A program made the translations under genes and the position numbers. Shown one piece after another: positions 26,131 through 38,326 of a DNA stretch of 64,000 nt. The notes beneath the pieces are model-generated. The model did no database searches, was not told the DNA's origin, and saw nothing but the letters and a program-made list of their open reading frames with translations. Every line of letters starts with the position of its first letter. Position 1 is the stretch's first letter. Source of the stretch: Montifringilla adamsi (taxonomy: Eukaryota > Chordata > Aves > Passeriformes > Passeridae); assembly GCA_017590115.1 (NCBI GenBank), contig JAGGNK010013558.1, positions 7,979,969 to 8,043,968 on the forward strand. Direction: 5' to 3'.

Positions 26131-28450
26131 CACTTTATAGATTGCTAAAATTTCTGTGATGACATCATGTAAATAATTCTCCTGTTTAGAATATTATACC
26201 ACAAGATTATTTTGTTAGAGCTTGCTTAATCTTCTTTGAAATAGAAGGAGATAATTTTTACTAACAACGTTTATGTCAACATCCTCTCCCAGATGGTGTG
26301 AAATAATTTTAGACTATTACCTTTTGATCGAGTACAAGTGTGAAAATTTGCACCATAAGAAGTGAAGAAATGCTAGGAAATACAGGGAAGGAGCTGAAAT
26401 CAGTTGTAGGCAATTTCTCTCTAGCTATATTTTCACAGTGCATACATTAAACCGAGATGATACAGCTGTTCCTCAGCTCTTTTTTAAAGGCTGAGCTTCC
26501 CCCTTGCTGCCACACCCAGAGGAGCCAGTGCAGACTGGCTGTGTGCTGTCACCTCTCCCTGTGTCACTGACTGTCCCACCCATCAGTCTCCATCCTCAGC
26601 AGCACGGGGGTCACTGAGAGCTTCATCTGTGTCCTTAATGCTCCTGCTCCACGGGTTACAAACAGGCACCATCTGCTGGGGGCCACTCTGGAACCTCACT
26701 GCAGCTCCAGGTTTGAAACCCCGTTCTTCCCACATGGCCACATGTGGTTCTTGATTGTCACCAGACCCCCTCGTGTCTTGGCATGATTCCCTGCAGTCCA
26801 GTCTCTAGGTCTATTTCAGTCAAGCCTTAACCCTTCTGCTGCTCCCTCTCTTACCTGGACCAACTGTTGAAGGATTTCAGTGGTTCTTGTCACTTGTGAA
26901 AATGAGATTCATCAAGGTTGTCTTCACCTTGGGTATTTATTTATAGGATCCTCAGGTAACTTTTTTTTTCCTTCAAAGTCCATCGAAATAGGATGCATTG
27001 GTTGACTGATTTCTGTTCTCTGCAAGAGCCAGTCTCCTAAAGTATTTCAAAGAGGGAATGCCTTAGACCAAAACCTACCATGAAGGAATGCTCAGAGCTG
27101 ACTTTACAGCTGGCATTTAGCAACACAGAGGGTAATAAGGTTATACAGTGAGAAAAAATTGTGTTTTACCTTAGTTCTGTGGTACAGGAGTAGGCAAGAA
27201 ATGCAAGAAGACACTCTAGTCCCTAATTTTGATGTTCTGATAGATTTTTAGGCATTATTCCTTTCACGGATTTGGGAATTTTTCTGCATTTCTGCTGTCT
27301 TTTGCTCAAGCAATGGATGAAGTTTATAATCCTTTCAAGTTTTTGACAGAAATCTTTATGCAAGGGAGCTGTACTGCATATTTACACCTCCACACTAGTG
27401 CAGGTGAGATAGAGACACATTTTCAGACCACAGTGAAGATGGTGTCTATTATTGGCTATCAATTGTAGCAATAATATTGCAGGACCTATAAAATCAGAAT
27501 GTTTTTGTGTGGACATCCCATGCTCTTGTTAAAATTTCTAGTGCCACTACTTTATTTCCTTTTCATAACTCTCTTTTGTGTGAATTCCACAAAATAGCTG
27601 TGTTTTGAAGTAAATGTGTTAGTAATGGTTATTTGTGCAGGTTTATGGAGTTCTAAAAAGTAAAAGGGCTCGAAGTGTTGATTTGAAATATCAGGAACAG
27701 GTATTACCTTGTAATTTTCAGAACTGGCGAACTATGAAAGAATCCTCTTTTACACTAGAAATAATCTTTGGCAAATTTGTAATTAACAGACACACCTTGA
27801 GCAGTCACATTTTAAATGGCCTGAAAATCTGTCAGCTTTCATGCATGTGAAAAGGAAAACAGTTATCACATAGCTATTCAGCCTCAAATGCTTGCCTTGA
27901 TATCTTGTGCCATACAATGTGACCTACAGATATCATGTTTCAGTTTGTAATATTTAATTCTTTTCTAAAACTTGATAAAATTCAAGTTTCATCCAACATC
28001 AAATTTTTCTGTCTACTTAGAGATGCCTGAAAGTTTTTTTCAGGATTTCTGCTGACAGACCTTTTAACTACAGCAGTGCATTAAATTCACTATCATCAGA
28101 ATATAATTATTCAACTGATATTATACAACAACTATGTTACTGCCTACTAATATGAAAGAAAAAAGGAAATAAAAATTGTCCACCTTAAATAATAGGAAAA
28201 CAGTGATTTATCATCATCATTTACATCCTTCTTGTAAACAGTGTTATTGTTCTTTTTATAACATGACATCAAGCCAAAAGTATGTGATTGATTTTATAAA
28301 TCAGTCACTACCCTGTTCATACCATACTTTTTTTTCTTTTAATGCACTCTGCATTAATATCCTGCCTCCGGGTTGTTTCATTTAATTTCTTCCTTACCAG
28401 TAGAAAGTAAGCAGCTCTGTGTGTTTGAAGGCAGTAAGCACTTCTCTAGG
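26131..28450. other. Non-coding stretch
   Basis: No gene is supported. The 26460-26860 segment is richer in C and T and may be an old decayed repeat, but no family is recognisable. The rest is AT-rich unique-looking sequence. Confidence 0.45.

Positions 28451-28503
<53 letters not shown>
28451..28503 (+). repeat. Poly(A) tract, 53 A
   Basis: This is an uninterrupted run of 53 adenines followed by A-rich sequence (AAAATAAAAGAAAAAAAA). Open frames across it (poly-Lys and poly-Phe) are artefacts of the homopolymer. No retroposed body or flanking duplication is evident. Confidence 0.95.
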
Positions 28504-28505
<2 letters not shown>

Positions 28506-30605
28506 GCAGTGGAAAATAAAAGAAAAAAAAACACAAGAGAAGGTAGAATTTGGGGGTCTTCCAGTGGGAATTCAATGATAAGCATGATAAACTTGTTTTG
28601 TGTTTGGAACTGAAGAGTTAGATTTTCTGTTAGGCTTTCAGAAATTGCTCCTGCAATAATAGCTTTACTGCTGTTAAACCTCTCACATAATATGCAACAC
28701 CTTTCTGACTCTTTATAAGGATTTCCAATATCTAGGAATGGTAGATAACACTCAAGACTGCATCCTGACCTTCAGCTCTATGACTGACTGGGCCATTTTT
28801 TCACTGTCCTTGCGTCCTTGTGAAGCACTAAGCTTCTTCTCAGCCTTTGTTTTCATTCTGATTGCTAACCAGGCAGTAACTCAGCTACCTTTTCACTTGG
28901 TCATAGAATCAGGGAATTTGACCAAGGCAGAAAGCCAGAAATCCAGCAAGGGGGGATTGGAACTACAGTTCAAATTGCTTATTTGTGTTAAACTATTTAT
29001 TGATCCCCATGTGCTGGAGCTCTTCATAATCCATTTGATAAATTAATAAAAAATCATCATAAATACTTAAAAGTGCAGACTTTGTTTTTGTCACGGGCCC
29101 CATCTTACTCAAAGTAAAATGTTGTTTCTACTTTGCATCAATGTACCCTTCATCTTGTAAGAATTGAAGTACAGGAAGCTCTGCATACATTTTACTATTT
29201 GATAGATCAAGAATACACTGATGGAAGTCTCAACTAATTTTCTAGTAGAACCTGTAAAGATCCTGTAATCTCCTGTCATTTATGGAGACCACCTCTCTTG
29301 ATCTGCCTTGTGCTGTTGATATGGATTGCACTGCCCTGTTGAAGTTGCTTCTAAGGTTTCTCTGGAAAGGCCTGTTTGCCTCACAGTTGTTGGTTTGCTA
29401 TGATAACTTATCACTCTTTCTCTCATTATCTGATGTCCAGATCCTAAACACACTCTACATGTCCTCCTAATTCTGGAGAAGACAAGTTGTTGGCTAAGAT
29501 TTATTGAATTTCTTTTTTCATGATGAATTTTCTCCATTTAACATTCAATATCTTTTATAAGTGCATATATTTTAGAAGATGTCTTGTTTCCTGCCTAATG
29601 TTTCAGTAGATCTCCACTTCTCCCCAGGTATATGTTAACATTTGTGGGGTCAATAATATAGATTGGTCTTGGCACTTGGCCCTTTCAGATGTCCTCACAC
29701 TGGTCTGTCACATCATAAAACCTTGGCTTGGTTTGTTGTTGACACTGCAAGAAACATCTGAAATTCAGCACAAAATCAGCTTGCAGCTATTTTACTGTAA
29801 ACATCATATGAAGTGTATTGCATAAAGGTTCTCTTATACCATTTTAGTAAAACTATGGTATAGCAATTATGTATATATTTATGTGTTTTTTAAAGTTTCC
29901 ATTCCTTGTGTCAAGAAATTAGTCTTGTTATCTGCTAAGAAATCTTAATTTCACATTTCTAACAGTTAGTTAAAAGATGATGCCTCTTATTTATTATATC
30001 CTTTTCATTCTTCTGTCTTCAGTTTCTGGGCTTCACCCTACAAGCCTACCAATCTCTACTCCACATGATGGTTATATAAAGGCCTTTGTTGCTTCCTGTG
30101 CTAATTTGTGCTGCTTCATGCTTCTATTAAACATCTAGATCACGTGAAAATTATTCTTTTAAGACCAGAGCTTTTTTCACATTGTGCCTTCTCCTACACC
30201 TTATATTCGTACCTTGAAGTATGTACCTTCCAGAATATTAGTTTTGCTTTTAAGACTCAAAAATGACCTGGAAACTATTTCAGTGCCGATTTACCTCTAT
30301 ATGCACTTATTTATTTTTTCCTAGACTATGTGGCAGAGAGTGCACATGCTTCCCCTTACTTTGTAGATACCCCGGATGTTTTCACCAGGAAAATATGAAT
30401 CTCTTTCTGCATTAGTCCAGCTGCTTCTTTGCCAGGGCAGTTGAGCAGCATCTGCTGTGTGTATGTACATACAGTGAGGTTAAGATGCCTGCAGCATCTT
30501 GGCTGAGCCAGGAGCATTATTGCCATATGGAAAAACCCTCAGACTTTTGTCATTTACAGTGTGCAAAATGCCTCTCACTTCCCTTGTGGTACATCCAGGA
30601 AAACT
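28504..30605. other. Non-coding stretch
   Basis: No gene, RNA gene or identified transposon. The open frame at 28738-29046 (102 codons) has no splice context or motif and is within chance length. Confidence 0.45.
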
Positions 30606-30683
30606 GGCCTATTCCTCTTTTTTGCTTGTGTTACTATTTTCCATGGCCTATTGCTTTTTTTTGCTTGTGTCACTCTTTTCTAT
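30606..30683 (+). repeat. Imperfect 39-bp tandem duplication
   Basis: Two adjacent copies of a 39-bp unit begin GGCCTATT at 30606 and 30645 and share TTTTTTGCTTGTGT(T/C)ACT and TTT(C)C/TATGG segments, with several substitutions. The divergence suggests an older local duplication. Confidence 0.7.
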
Positions 30684-30879
30684 GGTCGTATTTAACATCT
30701 GCTGGCAAATGCTTTTGCATAGTGAAAGGCAGGACATGGCACAGTCACATTAGAGTAGCAGGCAATTTTTAAAGGTTTTATGTTTAGCATGGAAAAAAGG
30801 CCAAGAGCTTACTACCAACCACGTGATCAGAGTAGTTAAATGGACAGGCACATATTTAAAGCTGAGGCAGTAGATGTGG

Positions 30880-31095
30880 GGCTGTTTGTTCAGTGCTATC
30901 CCATCACAGAATTACACAGCTCGCTGTGGTTGCAGTCTGATAATTATTATTGATTCGCTCTCAGGCTGTCAATCTGGGGACAGCGCTAAAGCAGCCCATG
31001 ATGGACAGAAAGAGGATTGGACAGCCACCATCCAACGAGGAAACTTCATCTTGAAAATGAACTTAGATGAGATGGTGCTAGTGGATAAGGGTAAT
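30880..31095 (+). promoter_or_regulatory. Candidate conserved element or exon
   Basis: The block holds a homeodomain-rich run (CTGATAATTATTATTGATTCGC), a TGTCAATC half-PBX-type word and a REST-like GGACAGCGC half site. Within it 30965-31090 has exon features: a pyrimidine-containing acceptor ending CTCTCAG at 30964, a donor AAGG|GTAATT after 31090, 126 nt (a multiple of three) and an open frame containing DEMVLVDKG. The two readings, enhancer or small exon, cannot be separated here. The peptide is not recognised. Confidence 0.3.
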
Positions 31096-33385
31096 TGATG
31101 ATTGTTTCAGAGTGGAAGAAGGGATAAGGGAGAGATAAAAAATTCTTCTTTGGCATTCATCCTTAGTGTCCTGGAACACTCCAGGGACTGTCTGCAAACT
31201 CTATAAATTTAAAGTTTCAATTTTTAATGGTTAGGCAAATATATTGCTCTTACTATAAGCAGTGATTAGCTTAGGGTCATCAGGATCCATGGGAAAGACA
31301 GAACAGTACCTGAGGGAAATAACTTTTCTCAACCCAGACATGTTATCATGATCTACTTTTGAATTCCTTAACATAAGCAAATCTTAGCACATTTAGGCTG
31401 GTTAAAACATTTCATAATTGAGATGTAAATATTAGCACTATGGATCACTACATTAACCATTTGCACCAGCAGTAATGAGACAGTTATGAACTGTATTTTG
31501 AAGCATCCATACTTGCTATATTTTTGTTTTAAAATCTGCTCTATTTAAATGTCAACTCATGAGAGAGCAAACAGATATAACAGAAGTGCTGGACAGTGTA
31601 AGCTGATGAGAATTTCCATTTATGATGTGGTCAGCCTTTATACTTTTGAAAAGCCATACAAAATGCTTGAGATGGAAAAATCCTAACAGAAGAAATAAAA
31701 ACCTATCTACAAACCTTGATATATCTTGTTAGGTGAATTATGCCCAAGCTTTAATTTCAGCACTGATAATGCTTGTTACAGTTTCCTTTGCTCTTTTGCT
31801 ACCTGAAATTTACCCATTGTGGTTTCAGTTGGGAGTTTTCCTTACTGGTCATCTTGCATGTGCAGAAGACCTGGGATCTCAAATTTCCTATAAACTCCAC
31901 AAACCACAGTGTGGGAATTCTGAAGAGCCAGCTGGAAGCAAGCGTTATTGATGTGCCTGCCAGCTGATAGTAATACCTCTGAGTTTCTCCTGAAAAATAA
32001 ACCTCTGGGCAAAGGGGAGCACATGATGGCCCTTCCCTCTTCAGAAACACCAGATTTACTCCAGTGTAAGTGCTGTAGGGGGAAAGCAGGAGAGGCTTTT
32101 TCCACCTGCAATGTTCTCAGCAGGTAGGAAGGGCTCAAACCTTCTCCTCCCCCTTGAGGACAACAAGGTTTCTTGCAGCCCCAGGATTTGGGGTGAGCAA
32201 TGCTGGCTTGAGCATGGTGTCAACTTCTTGGTCACTGTTGTGTTTAAATCTTTCCTTCATGTTCCCTTTCAACCTAGCAGCTGCGGCATTTGTATAAGTA
32301 TTTCCCCTGTTATGTTTTTTTAATTTGACTTTTGGAATACTAAATGTTGGCCACAACAGAAAGAGGTCATGTAATCAAGAAAAATCATTTAGATTTTCAT
32401 GTAAGCCCCCACAGGAACCTGTTTTAAATGCCTAAAGGTATGACACCAGCCTTGCAAGATTTGTATAGAGGAAGAGATGTGCTCCTGCAGAGAACAAGTC
32501 TGAGCAAATGTCTAGTTTATGTGACCTGGGTCAGTTCTTTACAAAGGTTTTCTCCTGTCTTTTCCCTTTGATGCTGTCCCTACAAAGGCTGAGGCCAAGA
32601 GAGATCTTCCCCCTCTGCATCCAGGGAGAGTCACATAATCTTGATCTGACACATCAGCTTGGCTGCCGTTAGATCTTCCACACCTTCCCTAGAGCCCCCA
32701 AAGCAACCAAGTTTCAGCCTTCAGCAGTGGAGAAGGGCCTGAGCAGCTCTCTGCCTTCTAGCTGAAGGTAGAGCAAGATGGAGCTTTAGCAAGAAGAGTA
32801 TCAGACTGGAGCCAAGAGAGCACCACTGGGATGTGCAGCAGAACCTGCACTCCATGATCAGAGAGGTTGTCCAGGTTTTGATGCTCTGTTTACAGGGTTT
32901 CTTAGGATGGATCAGGTGGTACCTACCAGGTACCAGGCTCTCCCAGGCTGTCCAGCTGTGTTAGTGTCTACATCTGCTTGGATTTAATGGCCATGATGCC
33001 CTGCATCTAGAAAGTCCCTCTTTTACTCAGATTTGCTGACTTTCATGGTCACGGCAAGGTCGGTCTAATCTTGCATCCTTTCCCAGAAATTGTGAATTGA
33101 ATAAAGCTGTGTAAGCTGAAGAATTGTTTCTCTGATGAGATTGTGGTTTTTCACTGTGGATATGAACTTGCATCTTTATTATACATATTAGCTAGATTTC
33201 TTGGCTATCCCTACTTGCAGCAACAATAGCTGCTGGTGCTGGACCAGGCTCTGTAAATGCCAGGAGAAAGCAATCAGTTGTCCACAGACTGCTCAAAAAT
33301 AACTTGAATATCACTGTAGGTACCTTGACTTCGATATCTTGTCCTATAGCTGGGATGCCCTGTGACACAGGTTATTGTTTTGCAG
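31096..33385. other. Non-coding stretch
   Basis: No gene is supported. Overlapping minus-strand open frames at 31799-32138 lack recognisable motifs. The 32560-32990 segment is modestly richer in G+C. Confidence 0.45.
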
Positions 33386-33658
33386 TCCCCTGTCCCAGGC
33401 AAGCTGCAAACCAAGGAACTGAGCTATCCTCCAGGGATATCAAAGGGAGATTTGTGGCTCAGACAAAGACAACTGCTCCGATCTTTTATCCACTTGGCAC
33501 AGAAAGAATCTGTGGCCTCACTTCTAGGAAATAACAGCCCATCCTGCCCATCCTGTGAGCTTGTCAGCCTGGCTCTGCCCAAGTCCCTCAGATCCCTCCC
33601 AAAGGAGAGAACCAAGGGTCTCTGGGACCACACGAGGATCATATGTTATGAGGAGCAG
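33386..33658 (+). other. Possible internal exon, unrecognised
   Basis: An acceptor-like site (TTATTGTTTTGCAG, with a branch-like CTGTGAC upstream) is followed by 273 nt. The stretch is open in one frame with codon boundaries at both ends (phase 0 to 0) and ends at a donor GAGCAG|GTACAG. The 91-residue reading is Ser-, Leu- and Pro-rich and matches no domain I know. The sequence is richer in G+C than its surroundings. It may be an exon of an unannotated or non-coding transcript, or chance. Confidence 0.2.
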
Positions 33659-34877
33659 GTACAGGAGGCCAGAGCAGCACATTAATAGTGCAGGTTGTGC
33701 TTTGACTTTATGGGCCATTTTTTTAACTTCCAATATGTAATTTGAGAATCTCATTAGGAGCTAATTCCACATTCTGGTAAATTCCTCCAGAGGCAAAACT
33801 GAGGAGTAAGGGTGAAGGCATGGCAGTAACGGTGATGGCTGTACCCCAAGTGGTGTGCCAGAGCAGAGGAATAATTGACTACATTGGGCAAAGGATGGGA
33901 AATGGCTGTGCTCTGACAGGGAAGCAGGTGCCCCTCTCATAACTGCTGGAAATAGAAAGTGGTGGTTACTCACAGAAATGATTAATACAGGAAAGAGACT
34001 GATCCATCAGTTCCTTTGAAGAACACCAATGATTAATGGATGTTAGCACCAGAATTTTCTCCTAGCACAGAGTGCCTGCATGCTCTTAGCTACGAAGGGC
34101 ACAGTGTTACAAACTGTTGTGTGGGGTGGATTTTCTGGAAGCCAGAGGTCTGCAATTGCTGGGAAGAAAGCTGCAGCTCACAATATTGAATTTCTTGAGA
34201 TCCCTAAGCAGACTTGCAGGTATAATAATTGATCACAGAACACTGTAGGCTGGTCTGAGATGTGCAGAGATGAGGCAGAAAAATGTGCCATTCCTCAGCT
34301 GCCTCATTCTGCTTCGGTCTCCATCAGGCTTTTTGTGTCACTTCTGCTGCCCTGAGTTTTTCAAGCATCTCCCACACCTCTGAGCACTGAGTGGCAGCTA
34401 TTGCCAGGTGATGACCATCACTAGAGGCTCACTTTAATGTATGTGTGCATGTGCATTTTGTTAGTACTGTAGTGTTTCAGATGAGTCCTTTGAGTCACAC
34501 CACTATTTTTTCTCTTACAGCACCAAAGTCATACTCTGGTCAGGCATTAGGAAGCAGGAATTTTTTTTAACAATCAGGAAGCTTTTAGCCTAAGATTCAG
34601 TGGCCTAAAAGTAATGCTCTGCACTGGATGGTTTAGTGAGTTTCAACAGGTCTCTCAGCAGCATTGCTGTTGTCCTAGTAATAGAGAAATGATCCAAAAT
34701 AAGACTCTCATGCCTAACACTGCTGTGATATTTTTTGCCTACATTTCACACTGTGAGTCAGATCTCCCCCAGAAGCGCCATCCCTGGATTTCTGACCTGA
34801 GTCGGGGTGGGGGTGGGCAGTAGCCTCGTGAAAGGAGAGCACGATAATCCTGTAAATGGTTGGGCCACACTTGTACA
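33659..34877. other. Non-coding stretch
   Basis: No gene, RNA gene or transposon is recognisable. Confidence 0.45.
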
Positions 34878-35158
34878 TCATTTGAATGAGCCTCTGTCAG
34901 TCAGCAGGTAAGCAGTTTTGCAATAGTAAAGAAGCTGGTTTGCAGGAGCTGCCCTGCAGTCCCACCACTCGGAGCAGGTGTTGCGATAAGATAATGGTCG
35001 CTTGTAGTAACCCTTGTGAATCACAATCCTTGAGGAAAAAGTAGGGACAAGCCCTTCAAATTGGGTTTCAAAAGCATATAAAGAGTTGACCTTACAGAGG
35101 TAGTTCAAGGAATAACCTAATCTTTCTGTCCCATATCCCCCGATGTACAAAAGCTTGC
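34878..35158 (-). other. Possible exon or relic, faint Kelch-like motif
   Basis: On the minus strand a strong acceptor-like site (CCCCCACACACACTTTCAATTTCAG; exon start at 35158) is followed by an open frame of about 93 codons to a TGA at 34878. Near its start is KLLYIGGYGTE, resembling the hydrophobic-GG-Y beta-strand of a Kelch blade. About 15 residues on it reads NSLYAFET, where Kelch repeats often carry a similar strand. The rest (several Cys and a WW pair) does not fit Kelch well. It could be a relic exon, but length alone does not exceed chance. Confidence 0.2.
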
Positions 35159-35169
35159 CTGAAATTGAA

Positions 35170-37025
35170 AGTGTGTGTGGGGGAAGCTTGTAAAGGCGAT
35201 GTTGATACCAAATAAAGAGACTGGTGTCCTCACAAAATCATTTACAGCCTCTCTCTGCAATCTGCAGAGGATTACAGGTTTGCAGCATGTTTATGTCTGG
35301 CTGAGACCAAGGAGGTTTTGCTGCAAAATGGTTATCAGGGTAGAATCAAAGCATAAACAACAGCACCGAAGTAGAAAGCCTAACAATTCGAATGAATTGA
35401 GTGGAAGAAATGATGTGTCTTAAAGACAATGTTGCTTGAAGAAAATTTATTTTCTGCTGGGATTTTTCCTATTATTAAGCTATAGCAAACCCCTGTGCAC
35501 TCACAGACTTGCCTTCTGCAAAACTAACATAATTTTAACAATTAAAGATTGAAGTGTGGACTTCTGAGATGATCCCTTATGACCTACACTTTATTAGATT
35601 TATGTTACCTTTTGATATGTTCTATTTGCTGGAAGCCCCAGCATCCTATCATTATGATTCAAACGTGCTTTGCTCTCTGCTCACAAATAATTGATGCTCC
35701 CTTTGCACAAAGCATAGTTTTCAGCTGATAAGCAGCAGGGTAATTGGCACCTTCACAGGATATTAGGCAGAAAAAAAGCATCACACTTAGCAGACAGGAA
35801 GCAAACAGGAGAAGGTGACTAAATAATTGTGGTAGTATACTCAGGGCTAAAGGCTTCTTCACAAGTTCTGTATGTTTACGTTCTCTGTAGTAAATATTAT
35901 GATTTGTATTTATCAGCAGAGGGGTGGGGTGCAGAAGGGGGAGCCTTTGTGACAGCAATATTTGTAGAGGAGGTGCATTGCTAGCAGTATATAGACAGAA
36001 TATGGTTTAATCACTTAAAGCCACTGTGCAGTTTGAAATGCGTCTGCATGAAGCACCTCAGTGGTTCCCTGTTAGCTCATGGGTGTGACATAAATTAGCA
36101 GCACTGTCATAGCAGGTAAGAGGCTGTGAATAACCCTGAACTGCAATGGATTCCTGTGCAGAGGTGTGTTACACATCATGCCTACAGACTCGCAGTCTTA
36201 GAAAAAAATTACATGTATTTGAGACAGCAAGAGACGCTTTCAAGTCTAAAATCTTAGTCTACCCCAGGCAGATAAAAGCTTTTTGGCTGCAGTCACTGGT
36301 AGTGTCACTGTGTCTGTTGAAATATTTTAGTTTGTTTGACTTTGTCATGCTATTCTGGTTTGACTTTTGTGATGTCCAGCAGCTAATAGCCATGCATTTA
36401 TTTTGAAATTATATTTTCAGGTTTAGCCATGTGCCTGCTGAGACTAAAATCATCAAACAAATGTGTCATATCAAATGTGCAATCTCATCAAATTCAGCTT
36501 TTTTAAGCTTTGGATGGTATTTTTAATAAGTGTGATATTTCTCACCTATAATTTCTTTTTCTTTATTTTCTTTGTATACAGTATGGACTTCATAGTAAAT
36601 GTATTGGTGCATCTTTAATCTCGTGAGTCACTTGTATACTGCACTGAGTGCACTGGAAATGTGTATAAATAGAAAGGCTAAAAATCACCATAACTTTATG
36701 AGATACACTATTTTTAGTAAAAAAAAATTTCTTTTTACTAAGACTCCCTTTTATTAGCGGCTACTCAAAATGTGTATGTGCATGTGTAAGTGCATGACAA
36801 GAGAAGAATGTTATACTTACAAAATAATTTGGTGATGAGCTATATTCTGTTTTCTGGACATAGGCCAATTCTTAATGTTTAATAGTCATTAAAATATCTT
36901 TTTGAATGTGTACAGAGCACCAATATATATGTATGAGGTTTAATTATTACTACCAGGTTACAAAGGCTGTGGCAATGTATTTTATTAGATAAGAATAAAG
37001 AGTGTCAGTGGAAATAAGACCTATC
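35170..37025. other. Non-coding stretch
   Basis: No gene is supported. An A-run lies near 36720-36727. The rest is AT-rich unique-looking sequence. Confidence 0.45.
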
Positions 37026-37029
37026 ACAT

Positions 37030-37640
37030 TATACAACAGCTTGTACCCAAGACAAACACTTGTGTCTGTCCTGATGATGGTGTTGCTGTATTTGTTTTCC
37101 AATTACATCTTGAGTGAACTCAATAGAGCACAAGGCATGATGGGAGAAATCGCCTTTCGCTGCAATTACTCTTTGTGATCTGCCCAGAAATAGGAGAAGA
37201 AACGTTGTGACTTCCCCTCGTTGCCTGATTTCTGAGTGCATTCCTTAGTCCTTGCTCTGAAAGATGAACCTGCAGCCAAAGGAGCCACCTAGCAGAGCTC
37301 TCGGGCCCAGCCCTATTTCTCACTTGCGTGCACAACAATTACACCGCAGAGGAGGATTGATTTCTCCAAGCAATTATGCTTAAACATGCTAAGCTTGTTA
37401 TTGAGCCACGTTGCAGTTATGTAGAACACTGTGCCTGTGTGGCACAGCGCTCCCACCAATGCTAATTATGAGATGAGTTCTTGCTGTCTTCACAACGCAC
37501 AGATGGTGACAGTCTAGGGCTGAGTAACACACGTAGGGGGCAGTGTCATAACTCTTCATAAAGCATATATTTGGCTAATTATGATTGTGCATCACTCACT
37601 GGAGTACCTGTCAAACAGAATTATTACTTAAAAGCTCACA
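37030..37640. promoter_or_regulatory. Candidate conserved non-coding element
   Basis: This is a long, non-repetitive block with unusually many intact CpG-containing words for the area (ATCGCCTTTCGCTGC, AACGTTGTGAC, CCTCGTTGCC). The 11-mer GCTAATTATGA occurs identically at 37461-37471 and 37574-37584; each holds a TAATTA homeodomain core. Between them lies a CTCF-like core (37529-37545). The combination strongly resembles a developmental enhancer, though conservation is inferred. Confidence 0.4.
37529..37545 (+). promoter_or_regulatory. CTCF-like core motif
   Basis: ACACGTAGGGGGCAGTG matches the core CTCF pattern (CACnnAGGGGGCAGTG-like) well by eye. It sits between two homeodomain-type TAATTA sites. 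Occupancy is unknown. Confidence 0.35.
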
Positions 37641-38178
37641 AATTTATTATGGTAACAAGTTTCCCATTTAACATCTCCAGAAATAACAGTCTGTTTGAAC
37701 AAACATTCACTTTTTCTCTTTTGGGCAAAAAGATAAGTACTAGTTTTGTTGGAGAATATCCTCAGCTGCTTCTTTAATACTATTAAGTTTTTTCTCAGAA
37801 TTGTGGAATGTCTAGTGTAATTACTTCAATTCCATTTTATAAGTTTTATTTACTGTTTTCTTGGACTTAGCATTGTTGCTAAGCACATATGCATGGACCC
37901 TTTGTGTATGTGTTTCTTATATGTCCAGAAGAACCTTTAGTTCACAGCAGTTTCCACCATTCCCAAGGTTCTACACTGCATTGGTGTCACCCTTGCGGTA
38001 CCCAGCAGCCCAGCTGCTGAATAACAATATTTCTGCAGCTCTGATTTCACAGACTGCACCAGTGCCAGCCCATGGGAAGTGTCACTGCTGTAGCTCATCA
38101 GGCCACCACATGGGCACCTGGAGCTGAGCTGCTGTTGATTCTGTACCCATGGTTCACTGTGCTCTGCTCCTCCAGAGC

Positions 38179-38326
38179 CTGCTGTTAACCCCACAGATTC
38201 CACTCTATGTGAAGAGACTGTTCTAATGAAGGAAATATTACTTTTCCTCACACTGCTGTTAACCCCACAGATTCCACTCTACGTGAAGAGACTGTTCTAA
38301 TGAAGGAAATATTCCTTTTCCTCACA
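38179..38326 (+). repeat. 74-bp tandem duplication
   Basis: Two head-to-tail copies of a 74-bp unit (38179-38252 and 38253-38326) differ at only two positions (TATGTG/TACGTG and ATTACT/ATTCCT). The high identity points to a recent duplication. The copies lie between enhancer-like DNA and a GC-richer segment (38430-38560). Confidence 0.9.

Noticed and set aside
28378..28613. Poly-Phe and poly-Lys open frames
   Set aside because: They are artefacts of the 53-base A tract.
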